Shown here: piece after piece, positions 9,358 to 16,055 of the stretch
Numbering within the stretch: the first letter of the stretch is position 1
Layout: every line of letters starts with the position of its first letter
NCBI GenBank assembly: GCA_963811775.1
Contig: CAWESO010000001.1
Location: 1 to 64,000, forward strand
Direction of reading: 5' to 3'
DNA from: Chersky-840 sp963811775
GTDB lineage: Bacteria > Actinomycetota > Acidimicrobiia > Acidimicrobiales > UBA8190
Length of the DNA: 64,000 nucleotides
Translations under genes and position numbers: made by a program
Notes under the pieces: generated by a model
What the model saw: the letters and a program-made list of their open reading frames with translations, nothing else
What the model was told of the DNA's origin: nothing
Database searches by the model: none

Positions 9358-10887
9358 GCCGAGCCGCACCGGCGTCGAGGTCAGGACGCGGCTGCGGTCG
9401 CGCCCTTCCCCGTCACCGGCACCGGGGTCACCCGCGCTGGGGCCGTCTCGGCCCCCGCCCCCGCCCGGTCCGTCGAGGCCCTCGGGGCCGTCATCCCCGC
9501 CCCGTCCGTCGAGCACCGGGGCCCGGCCCGACCCCGCGCCCCGCACCGCCCAGGCCGGGTCGGTCGGGGGGTCCACGGTGTCCTCGGAGCGCAGCAACCA
9601 CGCCCACACGAAGAAGTCGATGGGGTACAGGAGGTACCCGACGCGCGTGGCGGGCGCCAGGAGGATGGCCACGGCCATGACCCACCCGATGAGCCGGGAC
9701 AGCGCCGCAGGTGACTGCGGTCGCCGCTTCACGAGGACGTAGGCGAGCACGGCCAGGCCGACGGCGGCCACGGCCACGGTGAAGACCCGGTGGATCCCGG
9801 GGAACAGCGACACCACCAGGTGCCCGATGAGGGGGCTGGCCGCGGGCGAGCTCACCCCGGCCAGGCCGAGGGGGAACCGCACGACGTTGTCGATGAAGGC
9901 CGGGATGTTCTCCGCCGCGGTGGGGAGCACGGCGGGGATCATCACGCCCACGATCCCGAGGCCGAGGAGGAGCGACGGCCGCCGGCCCCGCTGCCCGTTC
10001 TTGTCCCGGGCCACCACGAAGGCCAGGGCGGCGAGGGGCCAGGCCGTGATCTTCATCGACGCCGCCACCCCGAGGGCGACACCGGCCCACAGCGGTCTTC
10101 GTCGCTGGATGAGCACCAGGCCGAGCAGCAACAGGGCCGCCACCGGGAGGTCGTCGCCCCCCGTGGCGAGCGGGAGCGCGGCCGTGGGCAAGACCGTCAT
10201 GCTCTGCAACGCCAGCACACGGGGGCCGGTCGGGCCGCGACACAGCGCCATCGCCAGCACCACGATGAGGATGGTGAAGACCGAGAAGGCCACGCGGGCG
10301 TCGGTGAGTCGCGGCGAGGCGTCGGTGGCGCGCGGCACGCCGAAGACCGACATGAGGGGGAGGTACGGGTTGTAGGCGTCGTAGGCCGGTTGGCCCGCCG
10401 GCACCGACGGGTGTTGGCCCGGCTTGATGACCGAGTACGGGTCCTTGCCCTTGGCCGAGTCCACCCCGGTGCGCTCGACCACGGGCACCTCGGGCTGGAC
10501 GTGCGCCGTCCCCCCGCCCCCGGTCTCGGTCCGCCACAACACCTCGAGCGACAGCGGCACCAAGGTGGCGCCCAGGAGCACCACGAGGAAGATCACGGCG
10601 CGCGGCGTCGTCCAGTGCCATGTGGTCCCCACGCCGGTGTCGACGCGGCCCGGGCCCGCCGACCGTTCCCGTCCCCGGGCTCGCCGGGCCGCGACGGCCG
10701 ACGCCACCGCGCCGGCCGCATAGGGGCCGACCGCCAGCCGACCCCATTGCTGGTAGAGGCTGATCGAGGCGAACTGCGCCGTTCCGATGGCGAACAACGC
10801 CGAAGCGGCGTAGAGCACGGCATCCCGCTCCACGGGGCTCCACGACGCCATCTCCCGGGCACCCCGCCCCAGGAGGCCGGTGGACAT
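9325..10887 (-). CDS. Polyprenyl-phosphate-dependent mannosyltransferase-like membrane protein (GT87/DUF2029 type)
   Basis: This integral membrane protein has about ten hydrophobic helices. The non-membrane loop between helices 3 and 4 carries KDPYSVIKPGQHPSVP and AYDAYNPYLPLMSVFGVP. Helices such as LATGGDDLPVAALLLLGLVL and GVALGVAASMKITAWPLAAL are typical of GT87/DUF2029 alpha-mannosyltransferases, which use lipid-linked mannose to build envelope glycolipids. The C-terminal 80 residues are Gly/Asp/Arg-rich and probably disordered. The start at 10887 has a GGAG box 6 nt upstream; an ATG at 10911 is the alternative. The gene is convergent with the membrane protein at 8620 and divergent from the reductase at 11001. 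Family assignment is by membrane layout and is moderate. Confidence 0.65.
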   Translation of the reverse strand: MSTGLLGRGAREMASWSPVERDAVLYAASALFAIGTAQFASISLYQQWGRLAVGPYAAGAVASAVAARRARGRERSAGPGRVDTGVGTTWHWTTPRAVIFLVVLLGATLVPLSLEVLWRTETGGGGTAHVQPEVPVVERTGVDSAKGKDPYSVIKPGQHPSVPAGQPAYDAYNPYLPLMSVFGVPRATDASPRLTDARVAFSVFTILIVVLAMALCRGPTGPRVLALQSMTVLPTAALPLATGGDDLPVAALLLLGLVLIQRRRPLWAGVALGVAASMKITAWPLAALAFVVARDKNGQRGRRPSLLLGLGIVGVMIPAVLPTAAENIPAFIDNVVRFPLGLAGVSSPAASPLIGHLVVSLFPGIHRVFTVAVAAVGLAVLAYVLVKRRPQSPAALSRLIGWVMAVAILLAPATRVGYLLYPIDFFVWAWLLRSEDTVDPPTDPAWAVRGAGSGRAPVLDGRGGDDGPEGLDGPGGGGGRDGPSAGDPGAGDGEGRDRSRVLTSTPVRLGSVLVGHREQP

Positions 10888-11000
10888 GGCTCCATCGTAT
10901 GTCGGTGCCACCTCGGGAGCAGGAACCGCGCCGGGGCGGTCGGCGACGCCGTCGTGGGCTCGCCCGGAGGCGGTCGGGCGCGCCTCGTAGGCTACGGCCC

Positions 11001-12059
11001 ATGTCGGGCCCCGCCTCCCCCCGCCCCGTCGACCGCCCCGCCGGCCGCGCCGTCGACGTCGGCCGCTTCCCGGCCTTCGTGGCGCGGCGCCACGACGGCA
11101 CCGTCACCACCGCGGTGGAGGAGCTCGGCCTCGACGACCTCCCCGCCGGCGAGGTGCTCATCGAGGTCTCGTGGTCCTCGGTCAATTACAAAGACGGCAT
11201 GGTCACGGTGCCGGGCAACCGCGTGACCCGCCTGTCGCCGCTCGTGCCCGGCGTCGACCTGGCCGGCGTGGTCGTGGCGAGCGACGACCCCTCGCTGGCG
11301 GTGGGGACCGAGGTCCTGGCCCACGGCGGCGATCTGGGCGTGGCCCGCCACGGCGGCTACGCCCGCTACGCCCGGGTGGACGCGGGGACCGCCGTCGCGC
11401 TCCCCACCGGGCTCTCGGCCCGCCAAGCCATGGCCATCGGCACCGCCGGCTTCACCGCCGCCTTGTCCCTCGACCAGCTCGAGCAGCGGGGCCTGGCGCC
11501 CGGGGACGGGCCCGTGCTCGTGACCGGCGCCTCGGGCGGGGTGGGGTCCTTCGCCGTCGACCTGTTGGCCCGACGCGGCTACGAGGTCGTGGCGAGCACG
11601 GGCAAGGCCGACGAGCACCCGTGGCTCGAGCGCCTCGGCGCCGCGCACGTCATCGGGCGCGACGAGCTCGACGAGGCCGGCGGGCGCGTGCTCGGGCCCG
11701 AGCACTGGGCGGGGGCGGTCGACTGTGTCGGCGGCGACACCCTGGCCCGGGTCATCCAGAGCCTGCGCTACGGCGCGGCGGTCGCCGCCAGCGGCCTCAC
11801 CGGAGGCACCGACGTGCACAGCACCGTCTACGCCTTCATCACCCGCGGCGTGGCGCTGCTCGGCGTGGACTCGGTGCGCACGCCGCTCGAGCGACGGCGC
11901 CAGGTCTGGGGCCGCCTCGCCACCGACCTGCGGCCCGCGCACCTCGACGACCTCGTCGCCGGGGAGGTGCCGCTGCACGATGTGGCCGGTGCCCTCGCCG
12001 ACATCCTGGCGGCACGGGTGCGCGGCCGGCTGCTCGTGCGCGTCGACGCCTCGGGCTGA
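11001..12059 (+). CDS. YhdH/AcuI-family zinc-less quinone/acryloyl-CoA reductase
   Basis: An NADPH-dependent MDR-superfamily oxidoreductase of 352 residues. It carries the N-terminal SSVNYKDGMVTVPGNRV and LVPGVDLAGVV motifs, AIGTAGFTAALSLDQLE, the Rossmann motif GASGGVGSFAVDLLARRGYE and the NADPH-selective ASTGK. The family includes AcuI, which reduces acryloyl-CoA to propionyl-CoA, and YhdH. There are no structural zinc cysteines. The ATG at 11001 fits the family N-terminus. Upstream in-frame codons are arginine-rich noise overlapping the divergent promoter region. The exact substrate cannot be told from sequence. Confidence 0.85.
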   Translation: MSGPASPRPVDRPAGRAVDVGRFPAFVARRHDGTVTTAVEELGLDDLPAGEVLIEVSWSSVNYKDGMVTVPGNRVTRLSPLVPGVDLAGVVVASDDPSLAVGTEVLAHGGDLGVARHGGYARYARVDAGTAVALPTGLSARQAMAIGTAGFTAALSLDQLEQRGLAPGDGPVLVTGASGGVGSFAVDLLARRGYEVVASTGKADEHPWLERLGAAHVIGRDELDEAGGRVLGPEHWAGAVDCVGGDTLARVIQSLRYGAAVAASGLTGGTDVHSTVYAFITRGVALLGVDSVRTPLERRRQVWGRLATDLRPAHLDDLVAGEVPLHDVAGALADILAARVRGRLLVRVDASG

Positions 12060-12086
12060 GCGCCACCGCCACCGCGGCGCCGCGCC

Positions 12087-12755
12087 TCAGGCGGGCGCGG
12101 GTGGTGCGGTGGTCTGGGTCTGCGGCGACGTCGAGCTGAACACGGGCGAGACGGTGAGCGTCCCCGCCCCGCACACGGTGATGTGCACCGGCACCACGTC
12201 GTGGTCCACGGCGTGCGGCGGCGTGATCTCGATCTGCGCTGCGGTCGGGCACGTCGTCTCGGTCCCGGTGGGCACGTCGGAGTAGGCCAGGTTGAAGTAC
12301 GCGCTGGCCCCCGCGCCCAGGACGACCGGGGCGGGGGCGAAGTCGGTGAATGCGAGATTGCCGCCGCTCACCACGTGCGTCGGCAGCTGCGTCCCCGACG
12401 CGTCGACGAGCTGGGCGCCGGGATAGCCGTCCATGGGACACGACACCGTCGAGGTGTTGCGCAGGGCGAAGGTGAGCTCGAAGGTCCCCGCCGCGCCCTG
12501 CGATCCCACCAAGCTCGTCACCACGTCGCGGGCCGCGCACGCCGCGCCGGCGGGGACCGACGAGGTCGTGGCCGACGACGTCGACGAGCTCCCGGTCGAC
12601 GGAGGGGCACCGGTGGTCGGCGGCGTGCTCGACGGCGACGAGCACGCCGCCAGCGCGACGGCGACGACGGCGGCGGCCCCGAGGACGGGACCCCGGCGCG
12701 TCGGCGCCCCACGGCTTCTCCACCGGGCCGACCGGTGCGGCGCCGCTGCGGTCAG
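12087..12755 (-). CDS. DUF4232-type lipoprotein, apparent CTG start
   Basis: The frame begins with basic residues (about 12755-12690) followed by a lipoprotein signal: GPVLGAAAVVAVALAAC, whose LAAC lipobox Cys is near 12640. A Ser/Thr linker leads to a DUF4232-like beta domain (FELTFALRNTSTVSCPMDGY, GASAYFNLAYSDV, IEITPP) ending in a Thr/Pro tail. There is no ATG, GTG or TTG in frame between the upstream stop and the lipobox. The only plausible start is CTG at 12755, overlapping the stop of the DUF151 gene as CTGA. Alternatives are an indel near the start, or a truncated start at a GTG near 12524 that would lose the signal. The function of DUF4232 is unknown. Confidence 0.6.
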   Translation of the reverse strand: MTAAAPHRSARWRSRGAPTRRGPVLGAAAVVAVALAACSSPSSTPPTTGAPPSTGSSSTSSATTSSVPAGAACAARDVVTSLVGSQGAAGTFELTFALRNTSTVSCPMDGYPGAQLVDASGTQLPTHVVSGGNLAFTDFAPAPVVLGAGASAYFNLAYSDVPTGTETTCPTAAQIEITPPHAVDHDVVPVHITVCGAGTLTVSPVFSSTSPQTQTTAPPAPA

Positions 12756-13258
12756 GAGCTGAAGTCCTCGGGACGGACGTTGTCGAGGAACTGGCGGAAC
12801 TCCCCCACGAGCTCGTCGGGGCTCGACGGGTCGCCGTCCTCGTCCTCGTCCTCGGTCGGGAGCAAGATCCCCTCGGCGTCCATCAGCTCGTCGGACACGT
12901 ACAACGGGCTCCCGGTGCGCACGGCCAGGGCCACCGCGTCCGACGGCCGGGCCGACACGTTCAACGTGCCCGTCCCCCGTTTGAGCTGCAACTCGGCGAA
13001 GTACGTGGCAGATCGCAATTCGGTGATGACGACGCGCTCGAGGCTGGCGCCAAGCGCCTCGACGACGTCGCGCAGCAGATCGTGGGTCATGGGGCGCGGC
13101 GTGGCCACGCCCTGGATGGCGAAGGCGATGGCCGTCGCCTCGGGGGCGCCGATGAAGATCGGCAGCGTCCGGCCGAGCCCCTCGGCCTCGGTGAGGAGCA
13201 ACACGGGCGTGTTGGACTGCAAGTCCACCCTCACCGCGCTCAGCCGCACCTCGACCAT
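12752..13258 (-). CDS. Bifunctional nuclease family protein (DUF151)
   Basis: A 168-residue protein of the DUF151/BFN family. It shows LLLTEAEGLGRTLPIFIGAP, EATAIAFAIQGVATPRPMTH, DLLRDVVEALGA and the signature SARPSDAVALAVRTGSPLYVSDE. A short acidic linker and a UvrB/UvrC-like tail end the protein (DELVGEFRQFLDNVRPEDF). Family members are reported to have RNase and DNase activity. The gene is the equivalent of mycobacterial Rv1829, which also sits next to gcvH, the FHA protein and MerR regulators. It lies 9 nt downstream of hpt, and its stop overlaps the start of the DUF4232 gene. Confidence 0.9.
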   Translation of the reverse strand: MVEVRLSAVRVDLQSNTPVLLLTEAEGLGRTLPIFIGAPEATAIAFAIQGVATPRPMTHDLLRDVVEALGASLERVVITELRSATYFAELQLKRGTGTLNVSARPSDAVALAVRTGSPLYVSDELMDAEGILLPTEDEDEDGDPSSPDELVGEFRQFLDNVRPEDFSS

Positions 13259-13267
13259 GCGTGAAAC

Positions 13268-13834
13268 TTACCGCCCGTAGAGGGCAGCGACATACGCGTC
13301 CGGGTCCGCTTCGAGCGTCTTGGGGTCGCCCGCAGCCACGAACGGGAGGTTCCGGTACCGCCCGGCGACGTCGAGGCCGTAGCCGAGGAGCAGGTCATCG
13401 GTGGCTTCGAAGCCCGAGAACCGCACCCCGACGGGCACGATCCGGCGCACCCGGCGATCGAACAGGGCGCACACCTCCACCGACCGGGGGCCGCGCCGGC
13501 CCAGCTCGCCCAGGATGTAGGTACAGGTGAGGCCGGTGTCGACGATGTCCTCCACCAGGACGACGTCGCGGTCGTGCACGTCGTGGTCGAGGTCCTTCAC
13601 GATCCGCACCCGGCCGGTGCCCTCGGTGTAGGTGGAGATACCCAGGAAATCGATCTCGCACGGCACCGAGACCCGGCGCGCCAGGTCGGCGACGAACGGG
13701 AGGCTCCCTTTGAGCACGGCCACGAGGAGCACGCCCTCGGGGTAGGCCGCCGACAACTCGTCTCCCAGCCGGGCGACGGTGCGGGCCAGCGCGAGGCGAT
13801 CGTGCAGGATGCGCGCGCCGGGGCGCGAGGTCAC
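13268..13834 (-). CDS. hpt: Hypoxanthine phosphoribosyltransferase
   Basis: This enzyme salvages hypoxanthine and guanine with PRPP to give IMP and GMP. The 188-residue length is normal. The PRPP-binding loop is VVLVEDIVDTGLTCTYI, the flexible loop is DFLGISTYTEG, the base-binding Lys is in the VLKGSLPFVADL segment, and the C-terminal signature is FVVGYGLD-like LLLGYGLDVAGRYRNLPF. It sits 13 nt after the MerR gene and 9 nt before DUF151. Its insertion between MerR and DUF151 differs from the mycobacterial order. Confidence 0.94.
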   Translation of the reverse strand: MTSRPGARILHDRLALARTVARLGDELSAAYPEGVLLVAVLKGSLPFVADLARRVSVPCEIDFLGISTYTEGTGRVRIVKDLDHDVHDRDVVLVEDIVDTGLTCTYILGELGRRGPRSVEVCALFDRRVRRIVPVGVRFSGFEATDDLLLGYGLDVAGRYRNLPFVAAGDPKTLEADPDAYVAALYGR

Positions 13835-13847
13835 CTGCTGTGCTCGG

Positions 13848-15068
13848 TCAACCGCCGAGCTGGTCGCGCAACGTGGTGCGCAGGAGCACCTCGCGCAGCC
13901 TCTGGCCGAGCACGGTCAATTCGGCCACGATGTCGTGGGCGCGTTGGCGCGCCTCGGGATTGCGCTGCTTGAGCAAGGGCAGGACGATCTGCTCGATGAA
14001 CCCGGCCTCGCGCTCGGCCGCGTGCTTGTGCAACCGGAGGTGCCGGGCCTCGACGCCGTACGGTGCGAGTCCCGCCGCCACCTGGGCCACGATGAGGGCG
14101 TCCTCGTCGTAGTACGACACGCCCGCCACCACGCGCCCGCACACGAGCCCGAAGGACTCGAGCTGCTCGACCGCGGTGACGTCGAGGCCGCTGCCCGCGG
14201 CCAGCTCCTGCGCCGTCATGCGGGGCCCCGACAGCGCGCCGCCGACGGTGTCGTCGTCGAGGAGGTCGGCCCCCTCGGCGGGGGCGTGGGGATGGCCCCG
14301 CCCGGCGCGCGGCCCGAGGGCGGTGGCGCCCATGGCGGCTTCTCCCGACACCTTGGTCGGGGTGGGCGCGGGGCTCGGCCCGCCCCTCGGGCCCGGGGCC
14401 GCCGCGGCCGGGCCCGACCCGGAGACGGCGGGGCCCGACGGGGCCCGGCCCGCGGCGGGGCCGGCATCTCGACCGGGGGCGCCCACGCCGGGGCGGGCCG
14501 CGCCCACCCGCGCCGGGGCGGTCATGGCCGCCGGGGCCAGCGCCGAGCCCCCCGGGGTGCCGGGCCGAGACCGGGCCAGACCCGCACCGGCACCGGCACC
14601 GGCACCGGCACCGGCACCGGCACCGGCACCGGCACCGGGGCCATCCGGCGCGCCGGCGTCGGCGGGCCGGCGCGGCGTCTCGGCGGGACGCGCCTCGAAG
14701 CCCGGGAGCTCACGCCCCGCGGCACGAGGGCCGCCGGGCCCGCTCGCCCGGCCTACGAGCACCGGCTCGGGCTGCCCGGGCTCGTCGACGGCCTCGGCCC
14801 CGAGGTCCCCGTTGGCGTCGGCGCCCTCCTGGTCGAGACGGCCCTTGATGACCTTGAGGGGGAGGAAGTGCTCGCGCTGCTGGCGCAGCACCCAGCGCAA
14901 CCGTTCGACGTCGTGCTCGTAGAACTTGCGGTATCCCGACGGGGTGCGCTCGGGGTTGACCAGTCCCTGGCTCTCGAGGAAGCGGATCTTGGAGATGGTC
15001 ACGTCGGGGAACTCCTGGCGCAACAAGGCCAGCACGTCGCCGATCGAGAGATAGGTCCGGGCGCTCAC
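13848..15068 (-). CDS. MerR-family transcriptional regulator (Rv1828/FtsR-like) with long low-complexity linker
   Basis: The N-terminal winged helix-turn-helix (residues 1-75: YLSIGDVLALLRQEFPD, ISKIRFLESQGLVNP, RTPSGYRKFYEHDVERL) is that of the actinobacterial FtsR/Rv1828 type. A second helical domain at about 275-400 (MTAQELAAGSGLDVTAVEQL, VSYYDEDALIVAQVAAGLAP) forms the C-terminal effector or dimer part. Between them lies an unusual 190-residue Gly/Ala/Pro linker that includes a pure Gly-Ala tract. Family members in other actinobacteria control cell-division genes. The neighbouring gcvH and FHA genes match the conserved actinobacterial cluster. Confidence 0.85.
   Translation of the reverse strand: MSARTYLSIGDVLALLRQEFPDVTISKIRFLESQGLVNPERTPSGYRKFYEHDVERLRWVLRQQREHFLPLKVIKGRLDQEGADANGDLGAEAVDEPGQPEPVLVGRASGPGGPRAAGRELPGFEARPAETPRRPADAGAPDGPGAGAGAGAGAGAGAGAGAGLARSRPGTPGGSALAPAAMTAPARVGAARPGVGAPGRDAGPAAGRAPSGPAVSGSGPAAAAPGPRGGPSPAPTPTKVSGEAAMGATALGPRAGRGHPHAPAEGADLLDDDTVGGALSGPRMTAQELAAGSGLDVTAVEQLESFGLVCGRVVAGVSYYDEDALIVAQVAAGLAPYGVEARHLRLHKHAAEREAGFIEQIVLPLLKQRNPEARQRAHDIVAELTVLGQRLREVLLRTTLRDQLGG
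14584..14637. repeat. Hexanucleotide microsatellite, nine perfect copies of GCACCG
   Basis: Nine tandem copies lie inside the MerR-regulator linker, encoding alternating Gly-Ala on the minus strand. Unit length is a multiple of three, so copy-number change would alter linker length without a frameshift. Confidence 0.95.
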
Positions 15069-15087
15069 GATGCCCCACGCGGCGCGC

Positions 15088-15570
15088 TCATTCGTCCGCC
15101 GCCGCCAGGTAGACGAGCTTGAACTTGCCGATCTGCACCTCGTCGCCCGAGGACAGCACCGCCTCTTCGATCCGCTCGCGGTTCACGTACGTGCCGTTGA
15201 GCGAGCCCACGTCGCGCACGGTGTAGCCCCCGTGGCTCTTCTGGAACTCGGCGTGGCGACGCGACACGGTGATGTCGTCGAGGAAGATGTCGCTCTCGGG
15301 GTGCCGCCCGGCCCGGGTGACGTCGGTCACGAGATCGAACCGAGTGCCGGCGTTGGGCCCCCGCTTGACCACCAGTAGGCCCGTGCCGCTCGGGCGGTCG
15401 GGCAGCGTCACGTTCAATTCCTCGTCCCCGGCCTCGCCCTGCGCGTCGACGGGGTGCAACGTGATCGTGGCGTCGGGGGACGCGGCGCTGAGCACGGCTC
15501 CGCACGACGAGCAGAAGTTCGCGTCGCCGGGATTGCGATGCCCGCAGTTGTTGCAGAACACGCCGTCCAC
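15088..15570 (-). CDS. Zinc-ribbon plus FHA-domain signalling protein (GarA-like context)
   Basis: Residues 1-27 form a four-Cys zinc ribbon (CNNCGHRNPGDANFCSSCG). A linker with TITLHP follows, and then a complete FHA domain at about 65-155: GTRFDLVTDVTRAGRHPESD, DDITVSRRHAEF, DVGSLNGTYVNRERIE and GDEVQIGKFKLVYL. FHA domains bind phosphothreonine. In mycobacteria the FHA protein GarA beside gcvH regulates 2-oxoglutarate metabolism after PknB phosphorylation. Here the location matches, but GarA has no zinc ribbon. The GTG at 15570 starts exactly at the ribbon. The upstream frame to 15693 lacks similarity and was left out. Confidence 0.85.
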   Translation of the reverse strand: MDGVFCNNCGHRNPGDANFCSSCGAVLSAASPDATITLHPVDAQGEAGDEELNVTLPDRPSGTGLLVVKRGPNAGTRFDLVTDVTRAGRHPESDIFLDDITVSRRHAEFQKSHGGYTVRDVGSLNGTYVNRERIEEAVLSSGDEVQIGKFKLVYLAAADE

Positions 15571-15605
15571 GCTAGCCCGTCCCCCCGAGTCCACCCGACG
15601 TCGGA

Positions 15606-15986
15606 CTACTCGGAGATGAGCGCCGTGTAGCGCGCCGCGTCGAGGAGCGTGGCCAGTGCCTCGCCGTCGGTGGGGACGATCTCGCTCATCCACCCCGCCC
15701 CGTAGGGATCGGAGTTGAGCAGCTCGGGCGCCTCCGCCAGGGCCGTGTTCACCGCCACCACCTCTCCGGCGATCGGCGCGTAGATCTCGGACACAGATTT
15801 GGTCGACTCGACCTCACCCAGCACACCCCCCACGTCGACGTGCGCCCCCACCACCGGCAGGTCGACGTAGACGACGTCACCGAGCGCGTCCTGGGCATAG
15901 TCGGTGATGCCGACCTGCACCTTGCCGTCGACGAGCCGGGCCCATTCATGGTCGGCGGTGTAGCGACGATCGTCGGGCACGTGCAT
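15606..15986 (-). CDS. gcvH: Glycine cleavage system H protein
   Basis: GcvH carries the aminomethyl group on a lipoyl arm between the P, T and L proteins. The 126-residue sequence has the N-terminal YTADHEWARLVDGKVQVGIT, YAQDALGDVVYVDLP and the lipoylation motif GEVESTKSVSEIYAPIAGEV, with the modified Lys in STKSVSE. The end LNSDPYGAGWM is also typical. The start is set at the ATG at 15986 from the family N-terminus. No gcvT or gcvP is nearby, as in other actinobacteria where gcvH heads the FHA-MerR-DUF151 cluster. Confidence 0.95.
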   Translation of the reverse strand: MHVPDDRRYTADHEWARLVDGKVQVGITDYAQDALGDVVYVDLPVVGAHVDVGGVLGEVESTKSVSEIYAPIAGEVVAVNTALAEAPELLNSDPYGAGWMSEIVPTDGEALATLLDAARYTALISE

Positions 15987-16055
15987 GGGCGGGACGATAC
16001 CGGAAAGGCCTTGTTGACGCCCGGGTGGCGAAAGCCCCACCCGCGTGTCATTGCA

